The notes: a model not told the origin generated them from the letters alone. A stretch of DNA of 64,000 nt from Escherichia whittamii (GCF_014836715.1 NZ_JACSQI010000003.1:189890-253889); one strand, 5' to 3'; shown: positions 8,915 through 19,748, numbered from the stretch's first letter. Numbers and translations: made by a program.

Positions 8915-10315
8915 ATGTCTGATATAAACCATGCAGGTTCTGACCTTATATTTGAACTGGAGGATCGCCCTCCCTTTCATCAGGCTCTCGTTGGTGCAAT
9001 TACCCATCTGTTGGCAATTTTCGTTCCCATGGTAACTCCCGCGTTAATTGTGGGTGCGACCTTACAACTTTCCGCAGAAACCACTGCCTACCTGGTTTCC
9101 ATGGCGATGATCGCTTCTGGTATTGGTACCTGGTTGCAGGTAAATCGCTATGGAATTATAGGTTCCGGTTTACTCTCTATTCAGTCAGTCAATTTTTCAT
9201 TTGTGACAGTCATGATTGCGCTGGGTAGCAGCATGAAAAGCGACGGTTTTCACGAAGAGTTAATCATGTCGTCGCTCCTCGGCGTCTCCTTCGTTGGCGC
9301 ATTTCTGGTTGTCGGCTCTTCTTTTATACTGCCCTATTTACGTCGGGTTATTACGCCTACCGTCAGCGGTATTGTGGTACTGATGATCGGCTTAAGTCTG
9401 ATTAAAGTCGGCATTATCGATTTTGGCGGTGGATTTGCGGCCAAAAGCAGCGGCACGTTCGGCAATTACGAACATCTCGGCGTGGGTTTATTGGTTTTGA
9501 TTGTGGTGATCGGCTTTAACTGCTGCCGCAGTCCGTTGCTACGCATGGGAGGGATCGCCATTGGGCTATGCGTCGGTTATATCGCATCGTTATGCCTGGG
9601 CATGGTGGATTTCAGCAGTATGCGCAATCTGCCTCTCATTACCATTCCCCATCCCTTCAAATACGGGTTTAGTTTCAGTTTCCATCAGTTCCTTGTCGTC
9701 GGTACTATCTACTTACTTAGCGTACTGGAAGCCGTGGGCGATATCACCGCCACGGCAATGGTTTCCCGCCGACCAATTCAGGGGGAAGAATATCAGTCAC
9801 GCCTGAAAGGCGGCGTGCTGGCAGATGGCCTGGTTTCTGTTATCGCCTCCGCAGTCGGCTCATTACCATTAACCACCTTTGCGCAAAATAACGGTGTTAT
9901 TCAGATGACCGGCGTCGCTTCACGTTATATCGGACGAACCATCGCGGTAATGCTGGTTATCCTCGGGTTATTTCCGATGATCGGCGGCTTCTTCACCACC
10001 ATTCCCTCGGCAGTTCTGGGTGGCGCAATGACGTTGATGTTTTCCATGATTGCCATTGCCGGTATTCGCATCATTATCACCAATGGCTTAAAGCGCCGTG
10101 AAACACTTATTGTCGCCACTTCTTTAGGTTTAGGGCTTGGCGTCTCCTACGACCCCGAAATTTTTAAAATATTGCCAGCCTCTATTTATGTATTAGTTGA
10201 AAACCCTATTTGTGCTGGCGGGTTAACTGCGATTTTATTAAATATTATCCTCCCTGGAGGCTACCGACAGGAAAACGTTCTGCCTGGTATTACCTCAGCG
10301 GAAGAGATGGATTAA
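8915..10315 (+). CDS. xanQ: XanQ, xanthine:proton symporter
   Basis: This 466-residue inner-membrane protein has about 12-14 hydrophobic segments and belongs to the nucleobase-ascorbate (NAT/NCS2) family. The family signature appears as SLPLTTFAQNNGVIQMTGVA near residue 318, and the QSVNFSF motif lies near 89. It imports xanthine with high affinity. The start is ATG 8915, 6 bases after AAAGGAGTGA; upstream in-frame codons from 8858 lack a ribosome binding site. guaD follows after 14 bases, so the two are probably cotranscribed. Confidence 0.95.
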   Translation: MSDINHAGSDLIFELEDRPPFHQALVGAITHLLAIFVPMVTPALIVGATLQLSAETTAYLVSMAMIASGIGTWLQVNRYGIIGSGLLSIQSVNFSFVTVMIALGSSMKSDGFHEELIMSSLLGVSFVGAFLVVGSSFILPYLRRVITPTVSGIVVLMIGLSLIKVGIIDFGGGFAAKSSGTFGNYEHLGVGLLVLIVVIGFNCCRSPLLRMGGIAIGLCVGYIASLCLGMVDFSSMRNLPLITIPHPFKYGFSFSFHQFLVVGTIYLLSVLEAVGDITATAMVSRRPIQGEEYQSRLKGGVLADGLVSVIASAVGSLPLTTFAQNNGVIQMTGVASRYIGRTIAVMLVILGLFPMIGGFFTTIPSAVLGGAMTLMFSMIAIAGIRIIITNGLKRRETLIVATSLGLGLGVSYDPEIFKILPASIYVLVENPICAGGLTAILLNIILPGGYRQENVLPGITSAEEMD

Positions 10316-10329
10316 AAGTAAAGGAGTCA

Positions 10330-11649
10330 ATGATGTCAGGAGAACACACGTTAAAAGCGGTACGAGGCAGTTTTATTGATGTCACCCGTACAGTCGATAA
10401 CCCAGAAGAAATTGCCTCTGCGCTGCGTTTTATTGAGGATGGTTTATTACTCATTAAACAAGGGAAAGTGGAATGGTTTGGCAAATGGGAAGACGGAAAA
10501 CATCAAATTCCTGACACCATTCGCGTTCGTGACTATCGCGGCAAATTGATAGTACCGGGCTTTGTCGATACGCATATCCATTATCCGCAGAGTGAAATGG
10601 TCGGTGCCTATGGCGAGCAGTTGCTGGAATGGCTGAATAAACACACCTTCCCTACTGAGCGCCGTTATAAGGATTTAGAGTACGCCCGCGAAATGTCGGC
10701 GTTCTTCATCAAACAGCTTTTACGTAACGGCACTACCACGGCACTGGTATTTGGGACTGTTCATCCGCAATCTGTGGATGCGCTGTTTGAAGCCGCCAGC
10801 CATATCAATATGCGCATGATTGCCGGCAAGGTGATGATGGACCGCAATGCGCCAGATTATCTGCTCGACACCGCGGAAAGTAGCTATCAACAAAGCAAAG
10901 AACTGATCGAACGCTGGCATAAAAATGGCCGTCTGTTATATGCCATTACGCCGCGCTTCGCACCAACATCTTCACCTGAACAGATGGCGATGGCACAACG
11001 CCTGAAAGAAGAGTATCCAGACACGTGGGTACATACCCATCTCTGTGAAAACAAAGATGAAATTGCCTGGGTGAAATCACTCTATCCTGAACATGATGGT
11101 TATCTGGATGTTTACCATCAGTATGGCCTGACAGGTAAAAACTGCGTCTTTGCTCACTGCGTCCACCTCGAAGAAAAAGAGTGGGATCGTCTCAGCGAAA
11201 CCAAATCCAGCATCGCGTTTTGTCCAACCTCCAACCTTTATCTCGGCAGCGGCTTATTCAACTTGAAAAAAGCATGGAATAAGAAAGTCAAAGTCGGCAT
11301 GGGGACTGACATTGGTGCCGGAACCACCTTCAACATGCTGCAAACGCTGAACGAAGCCTACAAAGTATTGCAATTACAAGGCTATCGACTCTCCGCGTAT
11401 GAAGCGTTTTACCTTGCCACCCTTGGTGGCGCGAAATCTCTGGGCCTTGACGACCTTATTGGCAACTTTTTACCGGGCAAAGAGGCTGATTTCGTGGTGA
11501 TGGAACCCACCGCCACACCACTACAGCAGCTGCGCTATGACAACTCTGTTTCTTTAGTCGACAAATTGTTCGTGATGATGACGTTGGGCGATGACCGTTC
11601 GATCTACCGCACCTACGTTGATGGTCGTCTGGTGTACGAACGCAACTAA
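10330..11649 (+). CDS. guaD: GuaD, guanine deaminase
   Basis: This 439-residue amidohydrolase converts guanine to xanthine and ammonia. The zinc motif is PGFVDTHIHYPQ near residue 76; further ligands lie in THLCENKDE (about 237), VFAHCVHL and GMGTDIGAGT (about 325). It sits between the xanthine permease xanQ and the guanine/hypoxanthine permease ghxQ, an obvious guanine-use operon. The start is the first ATG of ATGATG at 10330, behind AAAGGAGTCA; the second ATG (10333) is also possible. Confidence 0.95.
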   Translation: MMSGEHTLKAVRGSFIDVTRTVDNPEEIASALRFIEDGLLLIKQGKVEWFGKWEDGKHQIPDTIRVRDYRGKLIVPGFVDTHIHYPQSEMVGAYGEQLLEWLNKHTFPTERRYKDLEYAREMSAFFIKQLLRNGTTTALVFGTVHPQSVDALFEAASHINMRMIAGKVMMDRNAPDYLLDTAESSYQQSKELIERWHKNGRLLYAITPRFAPTSSPEQMAMAQRLKEEYPDTWVHTHLCENKDEIAWVKSLYPEHDGYLDVYHQYGLTGKNCVFAHCVHLEEKEWDRLSETKSSIAFCPTSNLYLGSGLFNLKKAWNKKVKVGMGTDIGAGTTFNMLQTLNEAYKVLQLQGYRLSAYEAFYLATLGGAKSLGLDDLIGNFLPGKEADFVVMEPTATPLQQLRYDNSVSLVDKLFVMMTLGDDRSIYRTYVDGRLVYERN

Positions 11650-11684
11650 TAATAAAACCTTAACATCCTCGTGAGGACATCATT

Positions 11685-13052
11685 ATGTCTGGAGACATCC
11701 TACAAACACCGGTCGCACCAAAGCCACAGGGCGCGCTGGATAGTTATTTTAAAATAACCGCTCGTGGCAGTACCGTTCGCCAGGAAGTACTGGCGGGCTT
11801 AACTACCTTTCTGGCCATGGTTTATTCTGTAATCGTGGTTCCCGGTATGCTGGGCAAAGCTGGTTTTCCTCCTGCTGCGGTCTTTGTCGCTACTTGTCTG
11901 GTCGCGGGCTTCGGTTCGCTGCTAATGGGGCTGTGGGCCAATTTGCCAATGGCGATCGGCTGCGCCATCTCCTTGACGGCATTTACCGCATTCAGTCTGG
12001 TCCTCGGGCAACAAATTAGCGTTCCTGTCGCACTGGGTGCGGTCTTCCTGATGGGCCTCATTTTCACCGCCATCTCCGTGACAGGTGTGCGAACCTGGAT
12101 CTTGCGCAATTTACCGATGGGTATTGCCCACGGTACAGGTATCGGTATCGGCCTGTTCCTGCTGCTGATTGCGGCTAACGGCGTTGGTATGGTTATCAAA
12201 AACCCGGTTGAAGGCTTACCCGTTGCGCTCGGGGCATTTACCTCTTTCCCTGTGATGATGAGCTTACTGGGACTAGCGGTGATTTTCGGTCTGGAAAAGT
12301 GCCGCGTACCTGGCGGGATCTTGCTGGTAATTATCGCCATCTCAATAATCGGCTTAATCTTTGATCCCGCGGTGAAATACCACGGTCTGGTAGCGATGCC
12401 GAGCCTGACTGGCGAAGATGGTAAGTCTCTGATTTTCAGCCTCGATATTATGGGAGCTCTCCAGCCAACCGTTCTCCCAAGTGTACTGGCGCTGGTGATG
12501 ACCGCCGTATTTGATGCCACCGGCACCATCCGCGCAGTCGCCGGTCAGGCGAATTTGTTGGATAAAGACAACCAGATCATCAACGGTGGCAAAGCCCTGA
12601 CCAGTGACTCAGTAAGTTCAATATTCTCCGGTTTAGTGGGCGCTGCGCCTGCGGCGGTTTATATCGAATCCGCGGCAGGAACCGCAGCTGGTGGCAAAAC
12701 AGGTCTGACAGCGACTATTGTTGGCTTACTGTTCCTGTTGATTCTGTTTTTATCACCGTTATCGTTTCTGATCCCCGGTTACGCCACAGCTCCCGCACTG
12801 ATGTACGTGGGTCTGCTGATGTTAAGTAACGTCTCAAAACTGGACTTCAATGACTTTATTGATGCGATGGCGGGCCTGGTTTGCGCTGTCTTTATCGTCC
12901 TGACCTGCAATATCGTCACCGGCATTATGCTGGGCTTTGTGACTCTCGTAGTGGGTCGCGTTTTTGCTCGCGAATGGAGCAAACTCAATATTGGTACGGT
13001 GATCATTACTGCCGCACTGGTCGCGTTTTACGCGGGTGGTTGGGCAATCTAA
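11685..13052 (+). CDS. ghxQ: GhxQ, guanine/hypoxanthine permease
   Basis: This 455-residue inner-membrane protein is of the AzgA-like branch of NCS2 transporters. Diagnostic stretches include [17 protein letters not shown] near residue 38, [18 protein letters not shown] near 275 and [20 protein letters not shown] near 314. It imports guanine and hypoxanthine by proton symport. It is 35 bases downstream of guaD with its own GTGAGGA ribosome binding site. Confidence 0.93.
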   Translation: MSGDILQTPVAPKPQGALDSYFKITARGSTVRQEVLAGLTTFLAMVYSVIVVPGMLGKAGFPPAAVFVATCLVAGFGSLLMGLWANLPMAIGCAISLTAFTAFSLVLGQQISVPVALGAVFLMGLIFTAISVTGVRTWILRNLPMGIAHGTGIGIGLFLLLIAANGVGMVIKNPVEGLPVALGAFTSFPVMMSLLGLAVIFGLEKCRVPGGILLVIIAISIIGLIFDPAVKYHGLVAMPSLTGEDGKSLIFSLDIMGALQPTVLPSVLALVMTAVFDATGTIRAVAGQANLLDKDNQIINGGKALTSDSVSSIFSGLVGAAPAAVYIESAAGTAAGGKTGLTATIVGLLFLLILFLSPLSFLIPGYATAPALMYVGLLMLSNVSKLDFNDFIDAMAGLVCAVFIVLTCNIVTGIMLGFVTLVVGRVFAREWSKLNIGTVIITAALVAFYAGGWAI

Positions 13053-13060
13053 TAGATTCT

Positions 13061-13078
13061 CCGCGCCTTTCAGCGCGG
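13061..13078. terminator. Stem-loop between convergent ghxQ and ygfS
   Basis: CCGCGC (13061-13066) pairs with GCGCGG (13073-13078) around CTTTCA, followed on the plus strand by CGATTTCTTTC. It lies between the convergent genes ghxQ and ygfS and could stop transcription from the ghxQ side. Confidence 0.5.
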
Positions 13079-13087
13079 CGATTTCTT

Positions 13088-13576
13088 TCAGAGAGGATTC
13101 TTGCCGCTGGCAGCAATACGCTGCTGGCGGACCCGCCTGAGTCCTCCTTCGGTTAACAACTGCAACGCCTGCGTCGGGCAAGATGCAACGCAAGCCGGTC
13201 CCTCTTCCCGCTGTTCGCAAAGGTCACATTTCACGATTTCTGGCCGAACCTTTCCCGGCAAAATTTGAACTGTGATCATCCCAAACGGACACGCACTGAC
13301 GCAACTCTGGCAGCCGATACAACGGGCAGAATTTGCCTGCACCACCTGCTCGCCCATCGTCAGCGCCTGCACGGGGCATGCGCCAACACAAGGGGCGTTT
13401 TCGCACTGGTGGCACATCACCGGCGCACTGATGCTATCCAGTCGCTGTACCTTCAGCCGGGGTAAAAAGACATCTGCATTCAACTCCTGTTCTGACGGAT
13501 GGGCGACAACACAGGCGACTTCACAAGTGCGACAGCCAATACAGTCAGCCGGATTAACGATAATTAACGATTTCAT
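13088..13576 (-). CDS. ygfS: YgfS, ferredoxin-like 4Fe-4S protein
   Basis: This 162-residue protein is built almost entirely of 4Fe-4S ferredoxin motifs: [11 protein letters not shown] (about 12-22), [14 protein letters not shown] (about 55-68), [12 protein letters not shown] (about 86-97) and [18 protein letters not shown] (about 116). It resembles the HycB/HydN-type electron-carrier subunits. The ATG at 13576 overlaps the ygfT stop by one base (TGATG), so the two are translationally coupled. It likely moves electrons together with YgfT in formate-dependent urate/purine reduction as proposed for E. coli. A GTG one codon upstream is a less likely start. Confidence 0.9.
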   Translation of the reverse strand: MKSLIIVNPADCIGCRTCEVACVVAHPSEQELNADVFLPRLKVQRLDSISAPVMCHQCENAPCVGACPVQALTMGEQVVQANSARCIGCQSCVSACPFGMITVQILPGKVRPEIVKCDLCEQREEGPACVASCPTQALQLLTEGGLRRVRQQRIAASGKNPL

Positions 13577-15495
13577 CACGATGCCTTCGTATCAAACATA
13601 GTTAACATATCGCGCGCCGCCTGCCGTCCAGCCGCCATTGCAGTGACAACCAAATCCGCACCATGAACCGCGTCACCGCCGGCAAAGACCTTTTTCAGAT
13701 GCGTCTGAGTAGCGAAATATCCCTCGTCACCGGTTTTAATCAGTCCCCATTTATCGAGCTTAACACCACTGCCCTGCAACCACGGCATCGCATGAGCCTG
13801 GAAGCCAAAGGCCATAATCAGAATATCGGCGGGCAGCTCAAACTCAGAGCCCGCCACCGGACGTGGACGACGGCGCCCATCTGGGCCCGGCTCGCCCATT
13901 GCGGTACGAATCAGGCCCACCGCTGTTAAACGTCCATCATCGTCACAAGCAATATATTGCGGCTGAACATTGAACTGAAACTCAACGCCTTCCTCGCGCG
14001 CGTTAACCACCTCTTTGCGCGAACCGGGCATACTGACTTCATCACGGCGATACGCGCAGGTCACGCTGGCGGCATTCAGGCGGATGGACGTGCGCAAACA
14101 ATCCATTGTCGTATCGCCGCCGCCCAAAACCACAACTCGTTTACCTTCAACATCTGTCAGCGGATACTCTTCAGACTCCGGCAATCCCATAAGCTGGCGG
14201 GTATGGGCAGTCAGAAACGGTAGCGCCTGAATGACGCCAGGCGCATCTTCATGCGGCAGATCAGCACGCATCATGCCGTAAGTCCCCATGCCGAGGAAAA
14301 CGGCATCATATTCCGCCGTTAACTCGTTGAACGAGATATCGCGGCCAACTTCACAGTTGAGATGGAAATCGATTCCCATTGCGGTGAATATCTCCCGCCG
14401 CTGACTTAATACCATTTTATCGAGCTTGAACGGAGGAATGCCAAAAGTCAGCATACCGCCGATTTCTGGATGGCGATCAAACACATCAACATGAACACCT
14501 GCCCTCGCCAGAATGTCGGCACATCCCAGCCCCGCGGGTCCTGCGCCAATCACCGCCACTTTTTCTATGCGGGGAACAACCTGGCTGACATCAGGACGCC
14601 AGCCCATCGCCAGTGCGGTATCTGTAATATAGCGTTCCAGATTACCGATAGAGACTGCGCCAGAGTGATCTTTTAACGTACATGCGCCTTCACAAAGCCT
14701 GTCCTGCGGACATACCCTGCCGCAAATTTCCGGTAAGGAGCTGGTCTGGTGGCAGAGTTCCGCCGCTTCAATAATCTTCCCTTCCTGCACCAGACGGACA
14801 TAATCAGGGATGGCGTTATGCAGCGGGCAATGCCAGTTACAGTTGGCTTTTTCGGCGCAATAGACACAACGGTCGCTTTCATACGCCGCTTGTTTTTGAT
14901 CAAGGCCGCAATAAATTTCGCCAAAGTGGGTCTTCCGCTCGCTCGCTGCAACTTTATCCGCCCCTTTGCGTGGAGTGACGGGGAGCAATGCCTCGCGACG
15001 AGATGATTGTGGTTTTTCTGATGCTTTTCCCTCCGCCGTCCTGCGCTGTCGTAGCATTTTTATCTGCTGCAAACCGTACTCATCCATCAGCCACAACGCC
15101 TGGGTTGGGCAGACTTCAATACAGGCTTGTGCGCCGGAATTGCGCTGGTTACAAAGGTCACATTTCTGCGCAATAGCATCGACCATCTCAATTACCCCAA
15201 AGGGGCAAGCGATTGCGCATCTTTTACAACCAATGCATTTTTGTTCGTCCAGTTGTACGCTATCGGGCTGGAAAGTCAGAGCATTTACCGGGCAAGCCGT
15301 AACGCAGGGGGCATTGTTGCAATGATGGCAAGCCACTGGATTTGCAGCCAGACCTTTCCCAACAATGTGGATACGGGGTCGAAAATCACCGTGACTCTGC
15401 GGCCAGTTTTCTTGATTATGGACCACCGCACAGGCAATTTCACAGGCATGACAGCCTATACATTCCGCAGCATCAGCAGCGATAAACTTGTTCAT
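13576..15495 (-). CDS. ygfT: YgfT, ferredoxin-fused NAD(P)-linked oxidoreductase (AegA/GltD-like)
   Basis: This protein of 639 residues has two parts. An HydN-like N-terminus carries four 4Fe-4S motifs ([11 protein letters not shown] at about 12, [45 protein letters not shown]). A glutamate-synthase-small-subunit module follows, with [15 protein letters not shown] near 212, FAD motif [17 protein letters not shown] near 316 and NADPH motif LGGGDTTMD near 454. It is a paralogue of AegA. Genetic work in E. coli has linked YgfT and AegA to formate-dependent urate degradation. The ATG at 15495 follows AAAGGG at good spacing; ATGs at 15498-15510 are less well placed. Confidence 0.92.
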   Translation of the reverse strand: MNKFIAADAAECIGCHACEIACAVVHNQENWPQSHGDFRPRIHIVGKGLAANPVACHHCNNAPCVTACPVNALTFQPDSVQLDEQKCIGCKRCAIACPFGVIEMVDAIAQKCDLCNQRNSGAQACIEVCPTQALWLMDEYGLQQIKMLRQRRTAEGKASEKPQSSRREALLPVTPRKGADKVAASERKTHFGEIYCGLDQKQAAYESDRCVYCAEKANCNWHCPLHNAIPDYVRLVQEGKIIEAAELCHQTSSLPEICGRVCPQDRLCEGACTLKDHSGAVSIGNLERYITDTALAMGWRPDVSQVVPRIEKVAVIGAGPAGLGCADILARAGVHVDVFDRHPEIGGMLTFGIPPFKLDKMVLSQRREIFTAMGIDFHLNCEVGRDISFNELTAEYDAVFLGMGTYGMMRADLPHEDAPGVIQALPFLTAHTRQLMGLPESEEYPLTDVEGKRVVVLGGGDTTMDCLRTSIRLNAASVTCAYRRDEVSMPGSRKEVVNAREEGVEFQFNVQPQYIACDDDGRLTAVGLIRTAMGEPGPDGRRRPRPVAGSEFELPADILIMAFGFQAHAMPWLQGSGVKLDKWGLIKTGDEGYFATQTHLKKVFAGGDAVHGADLVVTAMAAGRQAARDMLTMFDTKAS

Positions 15496-15931
15496 TTGCA
15501 TCCCTTTCATTTGATGAGTTATGTCTTCTCAAATGTCGCAATGCAATAAACGGGCATATATGAGCAAGCGAGTCAGTTTTAATTATAATTTTGTGACAGA
15601 TATCAGATTATTACCCCTCAATCTGTGCCGCTTTCAATATTTAAACATCGCCGTTCAAAAGAGTGCCATCCAGATAAAAAGTATTAAATGCGAGAGTGCG
15701 ACATGCCAGAATGATTAATGAAATATCAATATGAGAAAATTAAAGATAATTTCATTGTCAATTTTTATTCCCATTTTCTTGGTTTAATCACGATTATGTG
15801 ATTGCCCCCGCATTTCCATCTTGTAACTTCCCCTTCTTGTGAAAACTGGCATCCCACGAGCATGTCATTAAAGAGTTTTAGTGAACGTAAACGGTTGCTT
15901 TTTACTCTGGCGAGCGAAAGGAGAAAGACTG
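15496..15931. promoter_or_regulatory. Divergent control region between ygfT and uacT
   Basis: This 436-base AT-rich non-coding region separates divergent genes. TGTGA-CAGATA-TCAGA (15592-15607) matches 9 of 10 half-site positions of a CRP site. AATCAC-GATTAT-GTGATT (15786-15803) is a perfect 6-base inverted repeat with a 6-base spacer, like a dimeric regulator operator. The uacT ribosome binding site (AAAGGAGA) is at 15917-15924. The protein binding the palindrome is not identifiable here. Confidence 0.5.
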
Positions 15932-17380
15932 ATGAGCGCCATAGATTCTCAAATTTCCTCATCTTCAGGGCAAGACCGCCCAACGGATGAGGTGGACCGC
16001 ATATTATCACCAGGAAAGCTGATCATACTCGGTCTGCAACACGTCCTTGTTATGTACGCAGGCGCAGTCGCCGTCCCACTTATGATTGGTGACAGACTCG
16101 GACTCTCGAAGGAAGCTATCGCAATGCTGATTAGCTCCGATCTCTTTTGCTGCGGTATCGTCACGCTATTGCAATGTATCGGCATTGGTCGCTTTATGGG
16201 GATTCGCCTGCCGGTGATTATGTCAGTGACTTTTGCGGCAGTAACGCCAATGATTGCCATTGGGATGAACCCGGATATCGGTCTGCTGGGGATTTTTGGC
16301 GCGACCATTGCAGCCGGCTTTATCACCACGCTATTAGCACCACTTATTGGTCGCTTAATGCCTTTATTCCCACCGTTAGTTACCGGTGTGGTTATTACCT
16401 CTATCGGCCTGAGTATTATTCAGGTCGGCATTGACTGGGCTGCTGGCGGTAAAGGCAATCCACAATATGGCAATCCGGTCTATTTAACCATTTCCTTCGC
16501 TGTCTTAATTTTCATCTTGCTTATCACCCGTTACGCCAAAGGATTTATGTCCAATGTCGCCGTATTGTTGGGGATTGTTTTTGGCTTCTTGCTGTCGTGG
16601 ATGATGAATGAAGTGAATCTGTCTGGACTGAATGATGCTTCGTGGTTCGCCATTGTCACGCCAATGTCGTTTGGTACGCCAGTTTTCGATCCGGTTTCCA
16701 TTCTGACCATGACCGCAGTGTTAATCATCGTATTTATTGAGTCGATGGGGATGTTCCTGGCATTGGGGGAAATTGTCGGTAGAAAACTTTCTTCACAAGA
16801 CATTATTCGCGGGCTACGCGTAGATGGCATAGGGACAATGATCGGCGGTACGTTTAACAGCTTCCCACATACTTCCTTTTCGCAAAACGTTGGCCTGGTC
16901 AGCGTGACGCGCGTTCACAGCCGCTGGGTGTGTATCTCTTCCGGGATCATATTAATCCTGTTCGGGATGGTACCTAAAATGGCGGTGCTGGTGGCTTCCA
17001 TTCCGCAATTTGTACTAGGCGGCGCAGGGTTAGTAATGTTCGGTATGGTGCTGGCGACGGGGATCCGTATTCTGTCGCGCTGTAACTACACCACCAACCG
17101 CTACAACCTGTATATCGTGGCTATTAGCCTTGGCGTGGGTATGACCCCGACGCTTTCTCATGATTTCTTTTCTAAGTTACCGGCTGTACTACAACCGTTG
17201 TTACATAGCGGCATTATGTTGGCAACTATCAGCGCGGTGGTGTTGAACGTCTTTTTCAATGGTTATCAGCATCATGCCGATCTGGTAAAGGAATCTGTCT
17301 CTGATAAAGATTTAAAAGTCAGGACAGTGCGCATGTGGCTTTTGATGCGCAAGCTAAAGAAAAATGAGCATGGTGAATGA
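15932..17380 (+). CDS. uacT: UacT, urate:proton symporter
   Basis: This 482-residue inner-membrane protein is a NAT/NCS2 family member with about 14 hydrophobic segments. Its signature reads NSFPHTSFSQNVGLVSVTRV near residue 313, and the LGLQHVLVMYAGAVAVP start segment is typical. It imports uric acid. ATG 15932 follows AAAGGAGAAAGACT. An upstream ATG (15881) would add 17 residues without a ribosome binding site and was not chosen. It lies divergent from ygfT, whose product is linked to urate degradation. Confidence 0.93.
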   Translation: MSAIDSQISSSSGQDRPTDEVDRILSPGKLIILGLQHVLVMYAGAVAVPLMIGDRLGLSKEAIAMLISSDLFCCGIVTLLQCIGIGRFMGIRLPVIMSVTFAAVTPMIAIGMNPDIGLLGIFGATIAAGFITTLLAPLIGRLMPLFPPLVTGVVITSIGLSIIQVGIDWAAGGKGNPQYGNPVYLTISFAVLIFILLITRYAKGFMSNVAVLLGIVFGFLLSWMMNEVNLSGLNDASWFAIVTPMSFGTPVFDPVSILTMTAVLIIVFIESMGMFLALGEIVGRKLSSQDIIRGLRVDGIGTMIGGTFNSFPHTSFSQNVGLVSVTRVHSRWVCISSGIILILFGMVPKMAVLVASIPQFVLGGAGLVMFGMVLATGIRILSRCNYTTNRYNLYIVAISLGVGMTPTLSHDFFSKLPAVLQPLLHSGIMLATISAVVLNVFFNGYQHHADLVKESVSDKDLKVRTVRMWLLMRKLKKNEHGE

Positions 17381-17381
17381 T

Positions 17382-17507
17382 ATGAACCTATTAATGCGCA
17401 CTATATTCAGTCTGTTATTGCTCTTAATGATCTCCATTCCTGTCATTTCTGACTGCGTGGCAATGGCTATTGAAAGTCGCTTCAAATATATGATGCTGCT
17501 TTTTTAA
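17382..17507 (+). CDS. yqfG: Small hydrophobic protein YqfG-like (41 aa)
   Basis: This short ORF begins one base after the uacT stop and encodes 41 residues: a basic start (MNLLMRT), a hydrophobic segment of about 20 residues (IFSLLLLLMISIPVI) and a short tail ending MMLLF. It looks like a single-pass membrane small protein. I recall a 41-residue E. coli small protein named yqfG at this location, but the symbol is from memory. Translation is probably coupled to uacT. Its function is unknown. Confidence 0.6.
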   Translation: MNLLMRTIFSLLLLLMISIPVISDCVAMAIESRFKYMMLLF

Positions 17508-17524
17508 ATAACCGTTCTCTGTCA

Positions 17525-17549
17525 GCATCCGCTCAAAACGGGCGGATGC
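17525..17549 (+). terminator. Stem-loop downstream of uacT
   Basis: GCATCCGC (17525-17532) pairs perfectly with GCGGATGC (17542-17549) around a 9-base loop. There is no T-run, so it may be a weak or Rho-assisted terminator, or a mRNA 3'-end stabiliser, ahead of idi. Confidence 0.5.
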
Positions 17550-17629
17550 CGATAAACACTCACTTGGTTAATCATTTTATTCTTCAGTTATCTATAATGA
17601 CGAGTGATTAGAATTACATGTGAGAAATT

Positions 17630-18178
17630 ATGCAAACGGAACACGTCATTTTACTGAATACACAGGGAGTCCCCTCGGGTACACTGGAAAAGTATGCCGC
17701 ACACACGGCAGACACCCCCTTACATCTTGCGTTCTCCTGCTGGCTGTTTAATGCCAAGGGACAACTGCTGGTTACCCGGCGCGCACTAAGCAAAAAAGCA
17801 TGGCCAGGTGTGTGGACTAACTCGGTGTGCGGTCACCCGCAACTGGGCGAAAGCAATGAAGAGGCGGTGATCCGCCGTTGCCGCTATGAACTGGGCGTGG
17901 AAATAACGCCACCCGAACCGGTTTATCCAGATTTCCATTATCGCGCCACTGACCCGAATGGCATTGTCGAAAATGAAATGTGTCCAGTCTTTGCCGCTCG
18001 AATTACCAGCGCGTTACAGCCCAACGGTGATGAAGTGATGGATTATCAATGGTGTGATTTATCAGATGTTTTACGCGCTATTGATGCCACGCCGTGGGCG
18101 TTTAGTCCGTGGATGGTGATGCAGGCAGCCAATAGCAAAGCCAGAAATGTATTATCTGTTTTCGCAAAGCGAGAATAA
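17630..18178 (+). CDS. idi: Idi, isopentenyl-diphosphate delta-isomerase (type I)
   Basis: This 182-residue Nudix-fold enzyme interconverts isopentenyl and dimethylallyl diphosphate for isoprenoid synthesis in the cytoplasm. The catalytic Cys is residue 67 in [12 protein letters not shown]; the partner Glu lies in ENEMCPVF near residue 116. A Nudix-like helix ([17 protein letters not shown]) follows the Cys loop. It is monocistronic with its own promoter region; a TATAAT -10 box is visible at 17593-17598. Length equals the K-12 enzyme. Confidence 0.97.
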   Translation: MQTEHVILLNTQGVPSGTLEKYAAHTADTPLHLAFSCWLFNAKGQLLVTRRALSKKAWPGVWTNSVCGHPQLGESNEEAVIRRCRYELGVEITPPEPVYPDFHYRATDPNGIVENEMCPVFAARITSALQPNGDEVMDYQWCDLSDVLRAIDATPWAFSPWMVMQAANSKARNVLSVFAKRE

Positions 18179-18202
18179 AAAACCCCGACAAATGCCGGGG
18201 TT
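18176..18202 (-). terminator. Bidirectional terminator between idi and lysS
   Basis: AACCCCG-(ACAAATGC)-CGGGGTT forms a GC-rich hairpin at 18181-18202. On the minus strand it is followed by a run of Ts (18176-18182), making a classic intrinsic terminator for lysS. It also lies directly after idi. Confidence 0.85.
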
Positions 18203-18221
18203 ATGTGCATACGCGTAACGC

Positions 18222-19739
18222 TTATTTTACCGGACGCATTGCCGGGAACAGAATAACGTCGCGGATGGTATGGCTGTTGGTGAACAGCATAACCATACGG
18301 TCGATACCAATCCCCAGACCGGCTGTCGGCGGCAAACCATGTTCCAGTGCGGTGACGTAATCTTCGTCGTAGAACATTGCTTCGTCGTCGCCTGCATCTT
18401 TCGCTGCAACCTGATCCAGGAAGCGCTGCGCCTGATCTTCTGCATCGTTCAGCTCGCTAAAGCCGTTACCGATTTCACGACCACCAATGAAGAATTCAAA
18501 GCGATCGGTGATTTCCGGGTTGGTATCGTTACGGCGCGCCAGCGGAGAAACTTCAGCCGGGTATTCAGTAATGAAGGTCGGCTGAATCAGATTAGCTTCT
18601 GCTACTTCGTCGAAAATCTCGGTGACGATACGGCCCAGGCCCCAGCTCTTCTCAACGTGAATGCCGAGAGATTCAGCAATCGCTTTCGCAGAGTCGAAGT
18701 TGTCCAGATCCGCCATGTCAGTTTCCGGGCGATATTTCTTGATAGCTTCACGCATGGTCAGTTTTTCGAACGGCTTGCCGAAATCCAGTACCACGTCACC
18801 GTAGGTCACTTCGGTCTTACCAAGAATATCTTGCGCCAGAGTACGGAACAGAGATTCGGTCAGTTCAATCAGATCTTTGTAATCCGCGTAAGCCATATAG
18901 AGTTCCATCATGGTGAACTCTGGGTTATGACGCACAGAAATACCTTCGTTACGGAAGTTACGGTTGATTTCGAACACACGCTCAAAGCCGCCAACCACCA
19001 GACGCTTGAGGTACAGTTCCGGCGCAATACGCAGGTACATGTCAAGATCCAGCGCGTTGTGATGGGTGATAAACGGACGTGCTGCTGCACCACCCGGGAT
19101 CACCTGCATCATCGGGGTTTCAACTTCCATAAAGCCACGATTCACCATGAACTGGCGAATACCGGAAAGAATTTGCGAACGCACTTTAAAAGTGTTGCGG
19201 GATTCATCGTTAGAGATGAGATCCAAATAACGCTGACGATAGCGCGCTTCCTGATCCTGCAAACCGTGGAATTTGTCCGGCAGCGGACGCAGAGCTTTGG
19301 TCAGCAGACGCAGTTCGGTACAGTGGATAGACAGTTCGCCGGTTTTGGTTTTAAACAGCTTACCTTTTGCGCCGATAATATCGCCAAGATCCCATTTCTT
19401 GAATTGATCGTTATAAACGTCTTCCGGCAGATCATCACGAGCCACATACAGCTGAATGCGGCCACCGACGTCCTGCAAGGTAACGAAGGAGGCTTTACCC
19501 ATGATGCGGCGGGTCATCATGCGGCCAGCAACAGCCACTTCGATGTTCAGCTCTTCCAGCTCTTCGTTCTCTTTCGCGTCGAAGTCTGCATGCAGTTGGT
19601 CAGAAGTATGATCGCGACGGAAATCGTTCGGGAAGGCAATCCCCTGCTCACGCAGGTTCGCCAGCTTTTCGCGACGAGTTTTCAGTTCATTGTTAAGATC
19701 GGTTACCGCGTCAGTGCCTTGTACGTGTTGTTCAGACAT
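18222..19739 (-). CDS. lysS: LysS, lysyl-tRNA synthetase
   Basis: This 505-residue class II aminoacyl-tRNA synthetase has an N-terminal OB-fold anticodon-binding domain (about 60-150). Class II motifs are visible: motif 2 [20 protein letters not shown] near 266 and motif 3 [13 protein letters not shown] near 477. It charges tRNA-Lys. It lies 9 bases after prfB on the same strand, the known prfB-lysS operon. This is the constitutive lysine synthetase; the heat-inducible paralogue lysU lies elsewhere in E. coli. Confidence 0.97.
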   Translation of the reverse strand: MSEQHVQGTDAVTDLNNELKTRREKLANLREQGIAFPNDFRRDHTSDQLHADFDAKENEELEELNIEVAVAGRMMTRRIMGKASFVTLQDVGGRIQLYVARDDLPEDVYNDQFKKWDLGDIIGAKGKLFKTKTGELSIHCTELRLLTKALRPLPDKFHGLQDQEARYRQRYLDLISNDESRNTFKVRSQILSGIRQFMVNRGFMEVETPMMQVIPGGAAARPFITHHNALDLDMYLRIAPELYLKRLVVGGFERVFEINRNFRNEGISVRHNPEFTMMELYMAYADYKDLIELTESLFRTLAQDILGKTEVTYGDVVLDFGKPFEKLTMREAIKKYRPETDMADLDNFDSAKAIAESLGIHVEKSWGLGRIVTEIFDEVAEANLIQPTFITEYPAEVSPLARRNDTNPEITDRFEFFIGGREIGNGFSELNDAEDQAQRFLDQVAAKDAGDDEAMFYDEDYVTALEHGLPPTAGLGIGIDRMVMLFTNSHTIRDVILFPAMRPVK

Positions 19740-19748
19740 GTTGGTTCC

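Noticed and set aside
15847-15862. Possible sigma-54 promoter TGGCATCCCACGAGCA before uacT
   Set aside because: GG and GC are at the right spacing, but the -12 element reads GAGCA rather than TTGCA, so the match is too weak to claim.
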